Below are positions 43,854-52,407 of a stretch of 64,000 nucleotides of DNA, in pieces. Source of the stretch: JAWHQP01 sp032586195 (GTDB taxonomy: Bacteria > Pseudomonadota > Gammaproteobacteria > Enterobacterales > Pasteurellaceae); assembly GCA_032586195.1 (NCBI GenBank), contig JAWHQP010000005.1, forward strand, positions 62,001 through 126,000. Direction: 5' to 3'. The notes under the pieces were generated by a model. It saw only the letters and a list, made by a program, of their open reading frames with translations. It was not told the origin of the DNA and did no database searches. Both the position numbers and the translations under genes were made by a program. How positions within the stretch are numbered: position 1 is the first letter of the stretch; every line of letters begins with the position of its first letter.

Positions 43854-45725
43854 TTATTCATCCAAGAAGCTGCGTAGTGTTTCCGAACGGCTTGGGTGAC
43901 GCAGTTTGCGTAAGGCTTTGGCCTCAATCTGACGGATACGCTCACGGGTTACGTCAAACTGTTTACCGACTTCCTCCAAAGTATGATCCGTATTCATATC
44001 AATACCGAAACGCATACGCAGCACTTTTGCCTCACGAGGGGTTAAACCTTCCAACACTTCGTGAGTCGCTGCTTTTAAGCTTTGGGCCGTAGCGGAATCT
44101 AACGGCAGCTCTAAGGTACTGTCTTCAATAAAATCACCTAAATGTGAATCGTCATCATCACCGATTGGAGTTTCCATGGAAATCGGTTCTTTGGCAATTT
44201 TCAATACTTTACGGATTTTATCTTCTGGCATCCCCATACGTTCCGCCAATTCTTCCGGTGAAGCTTCACGCCCCATCTCTTGCAGCATTTGACGGGAAAT
44301 ACGATTCAATTTATTAATCGTTTCAATCATATGCACAGGAATACGAATAGTTCGGGCCTGATCCGCAATGGAACGCGTAATCGCCTGACGAATCCACCAT
44401 GTGGCATAAGTAGAGAATTTATAACCACGACGGTATTCAAATTTATCCACCGCTTTCATCAAGCCAATGTTACCTTCCTGAATCAAATCAAGGAACTGCA
44501 AGCCACGATTGGTGTATTTTTTCGCAATAGAAATAACCAAACGCAGGTTGGCTTCAACCATTTCTTTTTTCGCACGGCGGGCTTTCAGTTCTCCCTGCGA
44601 AATACGCTCACCAATATCGCGGATTTGCTGGATAGTCAGATTCGTATCAAGCTCTATTTGTTGTAATTTAGTAATTGAATCACGGATATTATCCGCATAT
44701 TGCTGTAACTTTTCGACATAAGCTTTTTTACTTTCCAACAATTTGTCAAGCCATGCGGTGGTGGTTTCTTTGCCGAGAAACGCTTTTTGAAAATCCTCTT
44801 TCGGCATTTTGGCATAATCCACCGCCCAACGCTGGATACGGCGTTCTTCGCTGCGTACGCGTTTCATCATATCGCGGATTGAAAGAGCCAAGGTATCGAA
44901 TTGACGCGGCACTAAACGGAATTGAGTGAAAATATCCGATAATACCTGAATGTGCTCTTTCGTTTTTTTATGGGTACGACCATACTTATTGATTGCTTCA
45001 ATAGTTTTACGATACTGCTCTTTCAGCGCAGTGAATTTTTCCCGGGCGACTTCCGGATCGATGGCACTATCACTGTCATCGCTGGCGTTATCGGACTCTT
45101 CGTTTTCTTCTTCGTCTTCTTCATCCTCATCAAGATCCGCCGCGTCCACACCGTCCTCTTCATCTTCGTCTTCGGATAAGGTTTCTTCAAGTTCTTCCGG
45201 GTTACTTTCTTCCGCTACATTCAGATCGACAAAGCCCGTAACAATATCCGCCAGACGCACCGAACCTTCTTCCACCTGATCATATTGTTCAAGCAGATAA
45301 GTCAGGGCTTCCGGATATTCCGCCACCGCACTTTGCACTTCGTTAATACCGTCTTCAATACGTTTTGCAATATCAATTTCGCCTTCACGGGTCAACAGTT
45401 CTACGCTGCCCATTTCCCGCATATACATGCGTACAGGGTCCGTCGTACGGCCTAATTCCGCTTCTACACTGGATAATACTTGCGTCGCTTCCTCTACCGC
45501 ATCTTCATCGGCAATCGTTTCACTCAACATTAAATCATCGGCATCAGGTGCTGATTCAAGCACTTGGATACCCATATCATTAATCATTTGAATTATGTCT
45601 TCAATCTGATCCGCATCAACAAGTTCTTCCGGAAGGTGATCGTTCACCTCTGCGAAAGTCAAATAGCCTTGTTCCTTTCCCTGGGCGATTAACAATTTCA
45701 ATTGAGATTGTGGATTGTTATCCAT
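43854..45725 (-). CDS. rpoD: RNA polymerase primary sigma factor (sigma 70)
   Basis: A 623-residue housekeeping sigma factor. Region 1.1 is at the N terminus (QLKLLIAQGKEQGYLTF), a strongly acidic stretch lies near residues 180-225, region 2 has RRAKKEMVEANLRLV and the -10 binding YKFSTYATWWIRQAI near 432-446, region 3 follows, and region 4 ends with the -35 binding helix VTRERIRQIEAKALRKLRHP. Length is normal for gammaproteobacteria. It is the last gene of the macromolecular synthesis operon. Confidence 0.98.
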   Translation of the reverse strand: MDNNPQSQLKLLIAQGKEQGYLTFAEVNDHLPEELVDADQIEDIIQMINDMGIQVLESAPDADDLMLSETIADEDAVEEATQVLSSVEAELGRTTDPVRMYMREMGSVELLTREGEIDIAKRIEDGINEVQSAVAEYPEALTYLLEQYDQVEEGSVRLADIVTGFVDLNVAEESNPEELEETLSEDEDEEDGVDAADLDEDEEDEEENEESDNASDDSDSAIDPEVAREKFTALKEQYRKTIEAINKYGRTHKKTKEHIQVLSDIFTQFRLVPRQFDTLALSIRDMMKRVRSEERRIQRWAVDYAKMPKEDFQKAFLGKETTTAWLDKLLESKKAYVEKLQQYADNIRDSITKLQQIELDTNLTIQQIRDIGERISQGELKARRAKKEMVEANLRLVISIAKKYTNRGLQFLDLIQEGNIGLMKAVDKFEYRRGYKFSTYATWWIRQAITRSIADQARTIRIPVHMIETINKLNRISRQMLQEMGREASPEELAERMGMPEDKIRKVLKIAKEPISMETPIGDDDDSHLGDFIEDSTLELPLDSATAQSLKAATHEVLEGLTPREAKVLRMRFGIDMNTDHTLEEVGKQFDVTRERIRQIEAKALRKLRHPSRSETLRSFLDE

Positions 45726-45774
45726 ATTTAATGTCCGCCTTTGCTTAATTGGTTGTAATGAAAAATAAAATGTT

Positions 45775-45787
45775 GTGATTCTATCAC
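45775..45787. promoter_or_regulatory. Palindrome between dnaG and rpoD
   Basis: A perfect inverted repeat GTGAT-TCT-ATCAC lies in the 84-base gap between dnaG and rpoD. It resembles a CRP half-site pair but the spacing is 1 base too short. It may be an operator of an internal rpoD promoter. Confidence 0.3.
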
Positions 45788-45809
45788 TGTTGAGATTGAT
45801 TAACTATTA

Positions 45810-47567
45810 TTATTTCGTACGTGCAGTCAATAACTCTGCCAATGTTTGTTTTTCCTCGAGGGATAAACCTTCGCTACGATCCTTAGCTATCAATTGCTCA
45901 ATATTCCGGTCCATGAATTGACCATAAAGATAAAGCAGGGTTTCCTTGAATGTTTGCTCGATTTTATCTTCGTTGATTAAATGATCCCAAGTTGCCAAAA
46001 TTTCAAGAGGCCTACTGTATTCACTGTCACGCCACATTTCTAAAATTTGTCCCATCCGAATGCCGACATGTTCACGACAAAGTGCGGTGAGATGATCGAA
46101 TAAATCGAATCCCGGCTCATTTAAACCGCGCAACGGAGCCAAATCGTAATCCAACCGGGCCAGTTCTGGGTTTTGCAGCAACAGACCGATAAGCAAACGC
46201 ATCGGCGTACGTTTTACACTCGGCTGTTTGTTATGTTGCGATTCGGTTCTCTCCGCTTCGTTAGGAATCAACGTTTCCAGTTGGGTTTGATCGATAATAC
46301 CCAATTTCTGAGCCAGAATATTACGTAAATATAAACGCAGCATCTGCCCCGGAATACGCTTGATTAACGGCACGGCAAGAGCGGCAAGCTTGGATTTTCC
46401 TTCTTTGGTGGAAAGATCCACTTCACTCAGTAAATGGCTGAACAAAAAATCACTCAGCGTCATCGCCTGTTGTACATATCGTTCAAACCCTTCTTTACCA
46501 TATTGACGAATATAAGTATCGGGATCTTCATCCTGCGGCAAAAACACAAATTTGAGCTGGCGACCGTCTTCCAACAATGGCAACGCATTTTCCAGCGCAC
46601 GCCAGGCCGCTTCACGCCCGGCTCGGTCACCGTCATAGCAGCACACAATCTGTTCGGTGACACGAAACATTTGGCTAATTTGTTCCGGAGTCGTTGCAGT
46701 GCCAAGAGCGGCGACGGCATAATCAACACCAAACTGTGCCAGCGCCACCACGTCCATATAACCTTCCACCACTAATAGCATTTCAGGGGAATCATTGATC
46801 TGCAATGCTTCATATAAACCATACAGTTCATTGCCCTTATGGTAAGTGACGGTTTCCGGCGAATTCAGATACTTCGGTTTCTCATCATTCAGTACACGGC
46901 CACCGAAAGCGATATTTCTGCCACGGCGATCACGAATAGGAAACATTACCCGATGACGAAAGCGATCATATACGTCACCGCGATCGTTACGTGCCAACAT
47001 ACCTAAATCAAATAAACGTTCCTGCTCCGCACTGTTACGGCTAAACCGACGCAGCACCGAATTAAAGCTATCAGGAGCAAAACCGATGGCAAAACGTTCG
47101 ATTATTTCCGGCGACAAACCCCGCTTTTGCAAGTAGGCCTGGGCGGGAATGCTTTGGGCTAATTGCTGACGATAGAATTGCGCAATGGCATTCATCAGTT
47201 CATAAAGATCACGTTTGGTTTGATAGCTGACATGCTTATCATGCCGCTGAGCGTTGCTCGGCTGTTCGCGGGGCACTTCCAGACCAAGGAAATTAGCCAG
47301 TTCTTCTACCGCCTCTAAAAATTCCAGCTTGTCATATTCCATCAAAAAACCAATGGCGTTACCGTGGGCGCCGCAACCGAAGCAATGGTAGAACTGCTTA
47401 TTCTTACTGACTGTGAAAGAAGGAGTTTTTTCGTGATGGAAAGGGCAGCAGGCCTGATAATTATTGGTCCCCGCCTTTTTCAGTTTAACGCGTGAATTAA
47501 TTACATCCACAATATCCGCTTTTGCCAGAATATCATTGATGAACGAACGTGGAACTGGACCAGCCAT
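45810..47567 (-). CDS. dnaG: DNA primase
   Basis: A 585-residue primase. The N-terminal zinc domain has CCPFHHEKTPSF near residues 39-50 and HCFGCGAHGN near 60-69 (CHC2 pattern). The TOPRIM catalytic core has LLVVEGYMDVVAL near 261-273 and YDGDRAGREAA near 309-319. The C-terminal DnaB-binding helicase-interaction domain completes it. The ATG at 47567 (MAGPVPRSFINDIL) has GAGGTAG upstream; the longer frame from 47630 runs into the terminator hairpin. Confidence 0.97.
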   Translation of the reverse strand: MAGPVPRSFINDILAKADIVDVINSRVKLKKAGTNNYQACCPFHHEKTPSFTVSKNKQFYHCFGCGAHGNAIGFLMEYDKLEFLEAVEELANFLGLEVPREQPSNAQRHDKHVSYQTKRDLYELMNAIAQFYRQQLAQSIPAQAYLQKRGLSPEIIERFAIGFAPDSFNSVLRRFSRNSAEQERLFDLGMLARNDRGDVYDRFRHRVMFPIRDRRGRNIAFGGRVLNDEKPKYLNSPETVTYHKGNELYGLYEALQINDSPEMLLVVEGYMDVVALAQFGVDYAVAALGTATTPEQISQMFRVTEQIVCCYDGDRAGREAAWRALENALPLLEDGRQLKFVFLPQDEDPDTYIRQYGKEGFERYVQQAMTLSDFLFSHLLSEVDLSTKEGKSKLAALAVPLIKRIPGQMLRLYLRNILAQKLGIIDQTQLETLIPNEAERTESQHNKQPSVKRTPMRLLIGLLLQNPELARLDYDLAPLRGLNEPGFDLFDHLTALCREHVGIRMGQILEMWRDSEYSRPLEILATWDHLINEDKIEQTFKETLLYLYGQFMDRNIEQLIAKDRSEGLSLEEKQTLAELLTARTK

Positions 47568-47600
47568 AACTACCTCAACTGAATGAAACGGTTCTACAAG

Positions 47601-47635
47601 AAACAAAACCGTGATCCCTGGAGGTTTCACGGTTT
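47601..47635 (-). terminator. Terminator/attenuator between rpsU and dnaG
   Basis: Nine-bp stem AAACCGTGA / TCACGGTTT with a 12-base loop, followed on the minus strand by TGTTTCTTG. E. coli has an intrinsic terminator at the same place, which lowers dnaG expression relative to rpsU. Confidence 0.85.
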
Positions 47636-47670
47636 GTTTAACTCGAGTTTGATGCGTTGTACGTTAAAAA

Positions 47671-47886
47671 TTAGTATAAACGTGTGTTACGTGCGTTTTC
47701 ACGAGCTACGCGTTTCGCGTGACGTTTTGCCCGGGTTGCGTTTTCACGTTTGCGAATGGTAGTCGGTTTTTCGTAGAATTCACGGCTGCGAACTTCCGCT
47801 AAGATACCCGCTTTTTCGCAAGAGCGTTTAAAACGACGTAATGCAACGTCAAAGGATTCGTTTTCACGTACTTTAATTACTGGCAT
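47671..47886 (-). CDS. rpsU: 30S ribosomal protein S21
   Basis: A 71-residue, very basic protein starting [27 protein letters not shown], identical in pattern and length to E. coli S21. It heads rpsU-dnaG-rpoD and is divergent from tsaD, as in E. coli. A short AGAGGTGATGG ribosome site precedes ATG. Confidence 0.98.
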
Positions 47887-48135
47887 AAGCCATCACCTCT
47901 AAATTGGATTAATATAATTTTGCAAAATTTATTACCGTCTGCCAGGGCTGGCCCGCCAACGGCTTACTCAATAAAGGTCGCAATTTTAATCCAAATACAG
48001 GGCAAAAGTAAAGTCTTGTTTCAACCTTTTCCGCTATCCTTGCCTTAAACTCACTCAAGTTCATGCATTTCTGATCAAAGTGCGGTAGAATCTTTGCCAC
48101 TTTTGCATTTTGAATAAAAACTAACGGAAATCTCC

Positions 48136-49170
48136 ATGCGTATTTTAGGAATTGAAACCTCCTGTGATGAAACCGGGGTTGCAATTTATGACGAAGAAAA
48201 AGGGCTGATCGCCAACCAACTTTACACTCAGATTGCCTTGCATGCCGACTATGGCGGCGTTGTGCCGGAATTAGCGTCGCGGGATCATATCCGCAAAACC
48301 GCTCCGTTAATCAAAGCGGCTTTGCAAGAGGCAAATCTGACCGCTCGAGATATCGACGGCATTGCCTATACCTGCGGCCCCGGTCTGGTGGGAGCGTTAT
48401 TGGTCGGTTCAACCGTTGCCCGTTCCCTCGCCTATGCGTGGAATGTACCGGCCGTCGGCATACATCACATGGAAGGGCATTTGCTCGCCCCCATGCTGGA
48501 AGAAGCGGCAAATCGCCCGGCTTTTCCTTTCGTTGCCTTACTGGTCTCCGGCGGACACACGCAATTAGTGCGTGTTGACGGTGTGGGTAAATATGAAGTA
48601 CTGGGCGAGAGTATCGACGATGCCGCGGGTGAAGCGTTCGATAAAACCGCGAAATTACTCGGTTTGGATTATCCCGGCGGAGCGGCGCTTTCCCGTTTGG
48701 CGGAACGGGGCAATCCGGCACGTTTCAGCTTCCCCCGCCCGATGACCGATCGCCCGGGGTTAGATTTCAGTTTTTCAGGTCTAAAAACCTTTGCCGCCAA
48801 CACCATTAATCAGGCGATTCACGCAGAAGGCGAACTGAGCCCGCAAACTAAAGCGGATATTGCCCGGGCTTTTCAGGATGCGGTGGTGGATACCCTTGCC
48901 ATCAAATGCCGACGGGCATTAAAGGAAACCGGCTACAACCGTCTGGTCATCGCCGGCGGTGTGAGTGCCAACAAGCAGTTACGCCAAGGCTTAGCGCAAT
49001 TAATGACAAGTTTAAACGGCCGGGTGTATTATCCCGCTCCGCAATTCTGTACGGATAACGGCGCCATGATTGCCTATGCTGGCTTTTTACGTTTAAAGAA
49101 CGGCGAACACAGCGACTTGTCCATTGAGGTCAAACCCCGCTGGGCGATGACCGAGCTGCCGGCACTCTAG
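48136..49170 (+). CDS. tsaD: tRNA N6-threonylcarbamoyltransferase TsaD
   Basis: A 344-residue ASKHA-fold metalloprotein that puts the threonylcarbamoyl group on A37 of ANN-decoding tRNAs. It starts MRILGIETSCDETG; the metal ligands are in HHMEGHLLAP near residues 111-120 and the last aspartate in FCTDNGAMIAYAG near 298-310. GGHTQLV near 138 is conserved. Length matches E. coli (337). An uptake signal sequence lies just upstream (48078). Confidence 0.97.
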   Translation: MRILGIETSCDETGVAIYDEEKGLIANQLYTQIALHADYGGVVPELASRDHIRKTAPLIKAALQEANLTARDIDGIAYTCGPGLVGALLVGSTVARSLAYAWNVPAVGIHHMEGHLLAPMLEEAANRPAFPFVALLVSGGHTQLVRVDGVGKYEVLGESIDDAAGEAFDKTAKLLGLDYPGGAALSRLAERGNPARFSFPRPMTDRPGLDFSFSGLKTFAANTINQAIHAEGELSPQTKADIARAFQDAVVDTLAIKCRRALKETGYNRLVIAGGVSANKQLRQGLAQLMTSLNGRVYYPAPQFCTDNGAMIAYAGFLRLKNGEHSDLSIEVKPRWAMTELPAL

Positions 49171-49179
49171 GGTTTTACT

Positions 49180-49761
49180 ATGGCAAAACTGTATTTTTAT
49201 TATTCCACCATGAATGCGGGCAAATCCACCACTCTACTGCAATCCGCCTACAATTACCGTGAACGCGACATGAATGTGTTGATTTACACCGCGGCGATTG
49301 ACGATCGTTTCGGTGTAGGGCGTGTCACTTCACGTATCGGTATCAGCCAGCAGGCTAAACTGTTTCATAAAGAAAGCGATTTATTCAGTGAAATTCATCA
49401 ACATTTAAGTCAAGAACGGCTGCATTGCATTCTGGTGGACGAGGCTCAGTTTCTCACCAAGGCGCAAGTATATCAGTTGAGCGATGTGGTGGATAAACTG
49501 CATATTCCCGTGCTCTGCTACGGCCTGCGTACCGATTTTCAGGCGGAACTGTTTGAAGGCAGCCGATATCTGCTGGCATGGGCGGATCAGCTGGAAGAAC
49601 TGAAAACCATCTGTCATTGCGGCCGTAAAGCCAACTTCGTGCTGCGTTTAAACGAACAAGGCAAGGTCGTTAAAGACGGCGACCAAATCCAAATCGGCGG
49701 CAACAATCATTATGTTTCCGTCTGCCGAAGACATTACAAAGAAGCAATCGAACAGGCCTGA
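49180..49761 (+). CDS. tdk: Thymidine kinase
   Basis: A 193-residue type II thymidine kinase. It has the P-loop STMNAGKSTTLL near residues 9-20, a Walker B VDEAQFL near 87-93 and four cysteines/histidines for zinc: CHCG near 146-149 and VCRRH near 183-187. Length is normal. It follows tsaD by 9 bases. Thymidine salvage here complements NupC uptake elsewhere in the window. Confidence 0.96.
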   Translation: MAKLYFYYSTMNAGKSTTLLQSAYNYRERDMNVLIYTAAIDDRFGVGRVTSRIGISQQAKLFHKESDLFSEIHQHLSQERLHCILVDEAQFLTKAQVYQLSDVVDKLHIPVLCYGLRTDFQAELFEGSRYLLAWADQLEELKTICHCGRKANFVLRLNEQGKVVKDGDQIQIGGNNHYVSVCRRHYKEAIEQA

Positions 49762-49774
49762 TACCAATCGCCCT

Positions 49775-49875
49775 AAAGCGCGGTGCTGAGTTGGCGAGTT
49801 TTTATCCTTTTGAAAGCCATTCAAAAAGGAAGGCGTTAGGTAATCCAAAACTCGCCAACTCAGCACCGCACTTTT
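49775..49875 (+). terminator. Long inverted repeat of uptake sequences after tdk
   Basis: Arms of 28-29 bases (49775-49802 and 49847-49875) built from uptake sequences and their flanks pair at all but one position; the left core has decayed to AAGCGCGGT. The 44-base loop contains another short stem (CCTTTT / AAAAGG). It follows the tdk stop by 13 bases. The stem has the T-rich flanks of an intrinsic terminator (left arm ends GAGTTTTTA). Confidence 0.7.
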
Positions 49876-49929
49876 ATCCTCGCTCTCCGTAATGAAAAAT
49901 AAAAACATGAAGCTCTCAATACTTACATT

Positions 49930-49967
49930 GCGAATGATTTGCATTTTTATTGTTTTATCTTTATTAT
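49930..49967 (+). promoter_or_regulatory. yddB promoter with overlapping Fur-like box
   Basis: A -35 TTGCAT (49939-49944) and -10 TATTAT (49962-49967) with a 17-base spacer lie about 40 bases before the yddB ATG. The 19-mer at 49930-49948 matches the Fur consensus GATAATGATAATCATTATC at 12 of 19 positions and covers the -35 element. Confidence 0.5.
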
Positions 49968-50006
49968 AGCGCCCCCATTTCATTTATAACAAAGGACTGC
50001 TAACAA

Positions 50007-52355
50007 ATGAAAGCTTACCGTCTCAACCGTTTAAGCGCGTTTTACCTATGTATGCTGGCCGCTCCGACACAAGCAAGTGAGGATAACGGCAAGGATCATC
50101 AGCTCGACGAAATCGTGGTGTATGCCAATCAAAATAAAGAGCTTTCTTCGGCTCAGGTCATCGATAAAGAAAAAATCAAACGAACACCGAATGCCAACGG
50201 TAATGTGACGGATTATCTAAAAAGCAATCCGCATGTACGCTTTGAGCAAAGCGATCAGGACGGCACGCGGCGGGGAGAAATCAAGCCGGAAAACATTTCC
50301 ATTAATGGCGCCGATCCCAATCAGACCGCTTATCTGGTGGATAATGTCAATATCAATAACGATTTAATGGAAGACAACGAAGTCTTTGACGGCGCTATGC
50401 GCGTTATACCCGGATTGAGCCATACGCAGGCCTATTTCTTCGATGCCAATCTGCTGTCTTCCATCGTGCTGTATGACAGCAATATTTCCGCAAGTTTAGG
50501 CGGCTTTACGGGCGGTGCCGTGGTGGCGAAAACCAAACAGTATGACGGTAAAAACCGTGTAAAAATCAGTTATCGCACAACCGATTCAAGCTGGGCGAAA
50601 CTGCATGCCGACGGTGACACCCTGCAAAAGCTGAACAGTATCTTGCCCGATAGCTCCCTGCAGGCCATCTATCAACCCAAATACAACAAACAGTTTTTTA
50701 ATCTGACCGTAGAACAGGCCTTAACGGAAAACTTAGGTATGGTGGCGGGTTTCAGCCGCCGCGGCTCGCATATTAAACAAAGCAAACTGGTCTCCAAAAC
50801 AGGCAAACGGGATGATCAATATTACAAATACTTGAGTGATACGGCGTTAGTGAATTTTAACTGGACACCGAATGAAAACAACCGTTTTGAGTTCGGACTG
50901 CGTTATTCCAACTATCGTGAAAGTAAGTTCTACCCGAACACCTTAGGCAATAACGTCAAAGATTACCATCAGGCTTACGGCGCCACTTTCGCCTGGATTA
51001 AATCTTTTGACAACGGCGTACTGACCACCACGCTCGCCTACGATCGCATGAGTGATAAACGGGATTCGGCCTCGTCACATGCGGAGATTGTCTCCATTCT
51101 TGATGAAGACTGGAATCCGCTTGCGGATTATGAGCTGGGCGGCTATGGTGATAGCCAATTACGTCAGCAGAACGTGCATCTTTCCAGTGAATATGCCGTT
51201 ACGCCGTTTAATTGGGGGGCCGTTACCCATTCCATTTCCGTCGGCGGTTTATATCAGCTTACCCGTTATCATTTTAACCGCGATCAGGACGTAACCGGCA
51301 CAACCACCACAATCATAAAAAATAACCCGGAAATCCGCGTCGATCAATTGATTGCGAAAAAGGGAACGGCAGACACTCAATATCAAAATGTGGCGTTGTA
51401 TGCGGAAGACTTGATGTCATGGCGCAACCTTGAATTACGGGCGGGTATCCGTGCCGAGCGGGATGATTATCTGAAAAACACTAATATCGCCCCGCGTGTG
51501 GTAACGAAATGGAAACCGTTTGACGACACTGCGTTTATCGCCGGCTACAACCGATATTACGGTCGTTCTTTCGCTTCGTTAAAGCTAACCGATAAAATTC
51601 TTACCCTTAATGGAGATCCGACCCGGCGCTACGAACAATTAAATTCGTTAAAAACGCCGTATGCCGACGAATACAGTTTGGGTATCGAACAGAATATCGG
51701 CAATTTCGCGCTAAGCTTAAAATATATTCACCGTAAAAATAAACAGCGTATCGTGCTGGAACGCGATATAGACGCCGCAGGCAACAGTGTCGATCACTAC
51801 CGTAACGGCAAGCCTTATGATGTCAACGTTTACACCCTGCAAATACAAAATATCGAGCCGTGGGAGCTTGGCAAAACCTATTGGCACACAGGGTTTGCCT
51901 TTGACTGGCTCGATACCAAACTAAACGATTTGCACCGCACTGTTAACGGACAGGAAATTATCTATTTGGACGGCAAAAAGATGACGCGCGAAGAAATGCG
52001 GAAAAAACTCAATGCCGGTACGGAACAATGGACGGTTCGCATGAATGTGGATATGGCGCTGCCTGATTACGGCATTACCTGGTCCAACAATCTGTGGGTG
52101 AAAGCACCGATTAAAGGCTACGAGGAAATCAACGATCCGTTCTACCGTAGCTATCATTACGGTTCGCACCCTCAATGGGATATGCGTTTACGCTGGCAGC
52201 CGACCTTTGCCGCACGGCACAAGCCTTATATTCAAGTGGATATGCTGAACGTACTCGACCGCACCCGTAAAATCATGAAGCGCAACGGTTCCGATAATTT
52301 CGGCGAATACACGCCGGGACGTGAATTCTGGCTGGAAGTCGGCTATGAGTTTTAA
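50007..52355 (+). CDS. yddB: YddB-like TonB-dependent outer-membrane receptor
   Basis: A 782-residue receptor. A signal peptide (to about residue 23, TQA|SEDN) is followed by a TonB box LDEIVVYA (near 33-40), a plug domain (about 45-170; NGNVTDYLKSNPHVRFE, ENISINGADPNQTAYLVDNV in parts) and a 22-strand barrel ending in REFWLEVGYEF with terminal Phe. The plug resembles E. coli YddB (NGNISDLLRTNP, KISIHGASPYQNAYLID). It lies 52 bases before a PqqL-like protease gene, the same pairing as yddB-pqqL. Related receptor-protease pairs (FusA-FusC) import and cut ferredoxin for iron. Confidence 0.85.
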   Translation: MKAYRLNRLSAFYLCMLAAPTQASEDNGKDHQLDEIVVYANQNKELSSAQVIDKEKIKRTPNANGNVTDYLKSNPHVRFEQSDQDGTRRGEIKPENISINGADPNQTAYLVDNVNINNDLMEDNEVFDGAMRVIPGLSHTQAYFFDANLLSSIVLYDSNISASLGGFTGGAVVAKTKQYDGKNRVKISYRTTDSSWAKLHADGDTLQKLNSILPDSSLQAIYQPKYNKQFFNLTVEQALTENLGMVAGFSRRGSHIKQSKLVSKTGKRDDQYYKYLSDTALVNFNWTPNENNRFEFGLRYSNYRESKFYPNTLGNNVKDYHQAYGATFAWIKSFDNGVLTTTLAYDRMSDKRDSASSHAEIVSILDEDWNPLADYELGGYGDSQLRQQNVHLSSEYAVTPFNWGAVTHSISVGGLYQLTRYHFNRDQDVTGTTTTIIKNNPEIRVDQLIAKKGTADTQYQNVALYAEDLMSWRNLELRAGIRAERDDYLKNTNIAPRVVTKWKPFDDTAFIAGYNRYYGRSFASLKLTDKILTLNGDPTRRYEQLNSLKTPYADEYSLGIEQNIGNFALSLKYIHRKNKQRIVLERDIDAAGNSVDHYRNGKPYDVNVYTLQIQNIEPWELGKTYWHTGFAFDWLDTKLNDLHRTVNGQEIIYLDGKKMTREEMRKKLNAGTEQWTVRMNVDMALPDYGITWSNNLWVKAPIKGYEEINDPFYRSYHYGSHPQWDMRLRWQPTFAARHKPYIQVDMLNVLDRTRKIMKRNGSDNFGEYTPGREFWLEVGYEF

Positions 52356-52407
52356 TGCATGGGGCGTGCAACACGCCCTTTTAAGATTAATGCAATCACT
52401 AAAAACT

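Noticed and set aside
44950..45279. Serine-rich plus-strand frame opposite the acidic part of rpoD
   Set aside because: It is the complement of the Glu/Asp-rich stretch of sigma 70, a common artefact.
47909..48184. 91-codon minus-strand frame between rpsU and tsaD
   Set aside because: It overlaps the tsaD start on the other strand and its sequence reads as the reverse of an uptake sequence and intergenic DNA.
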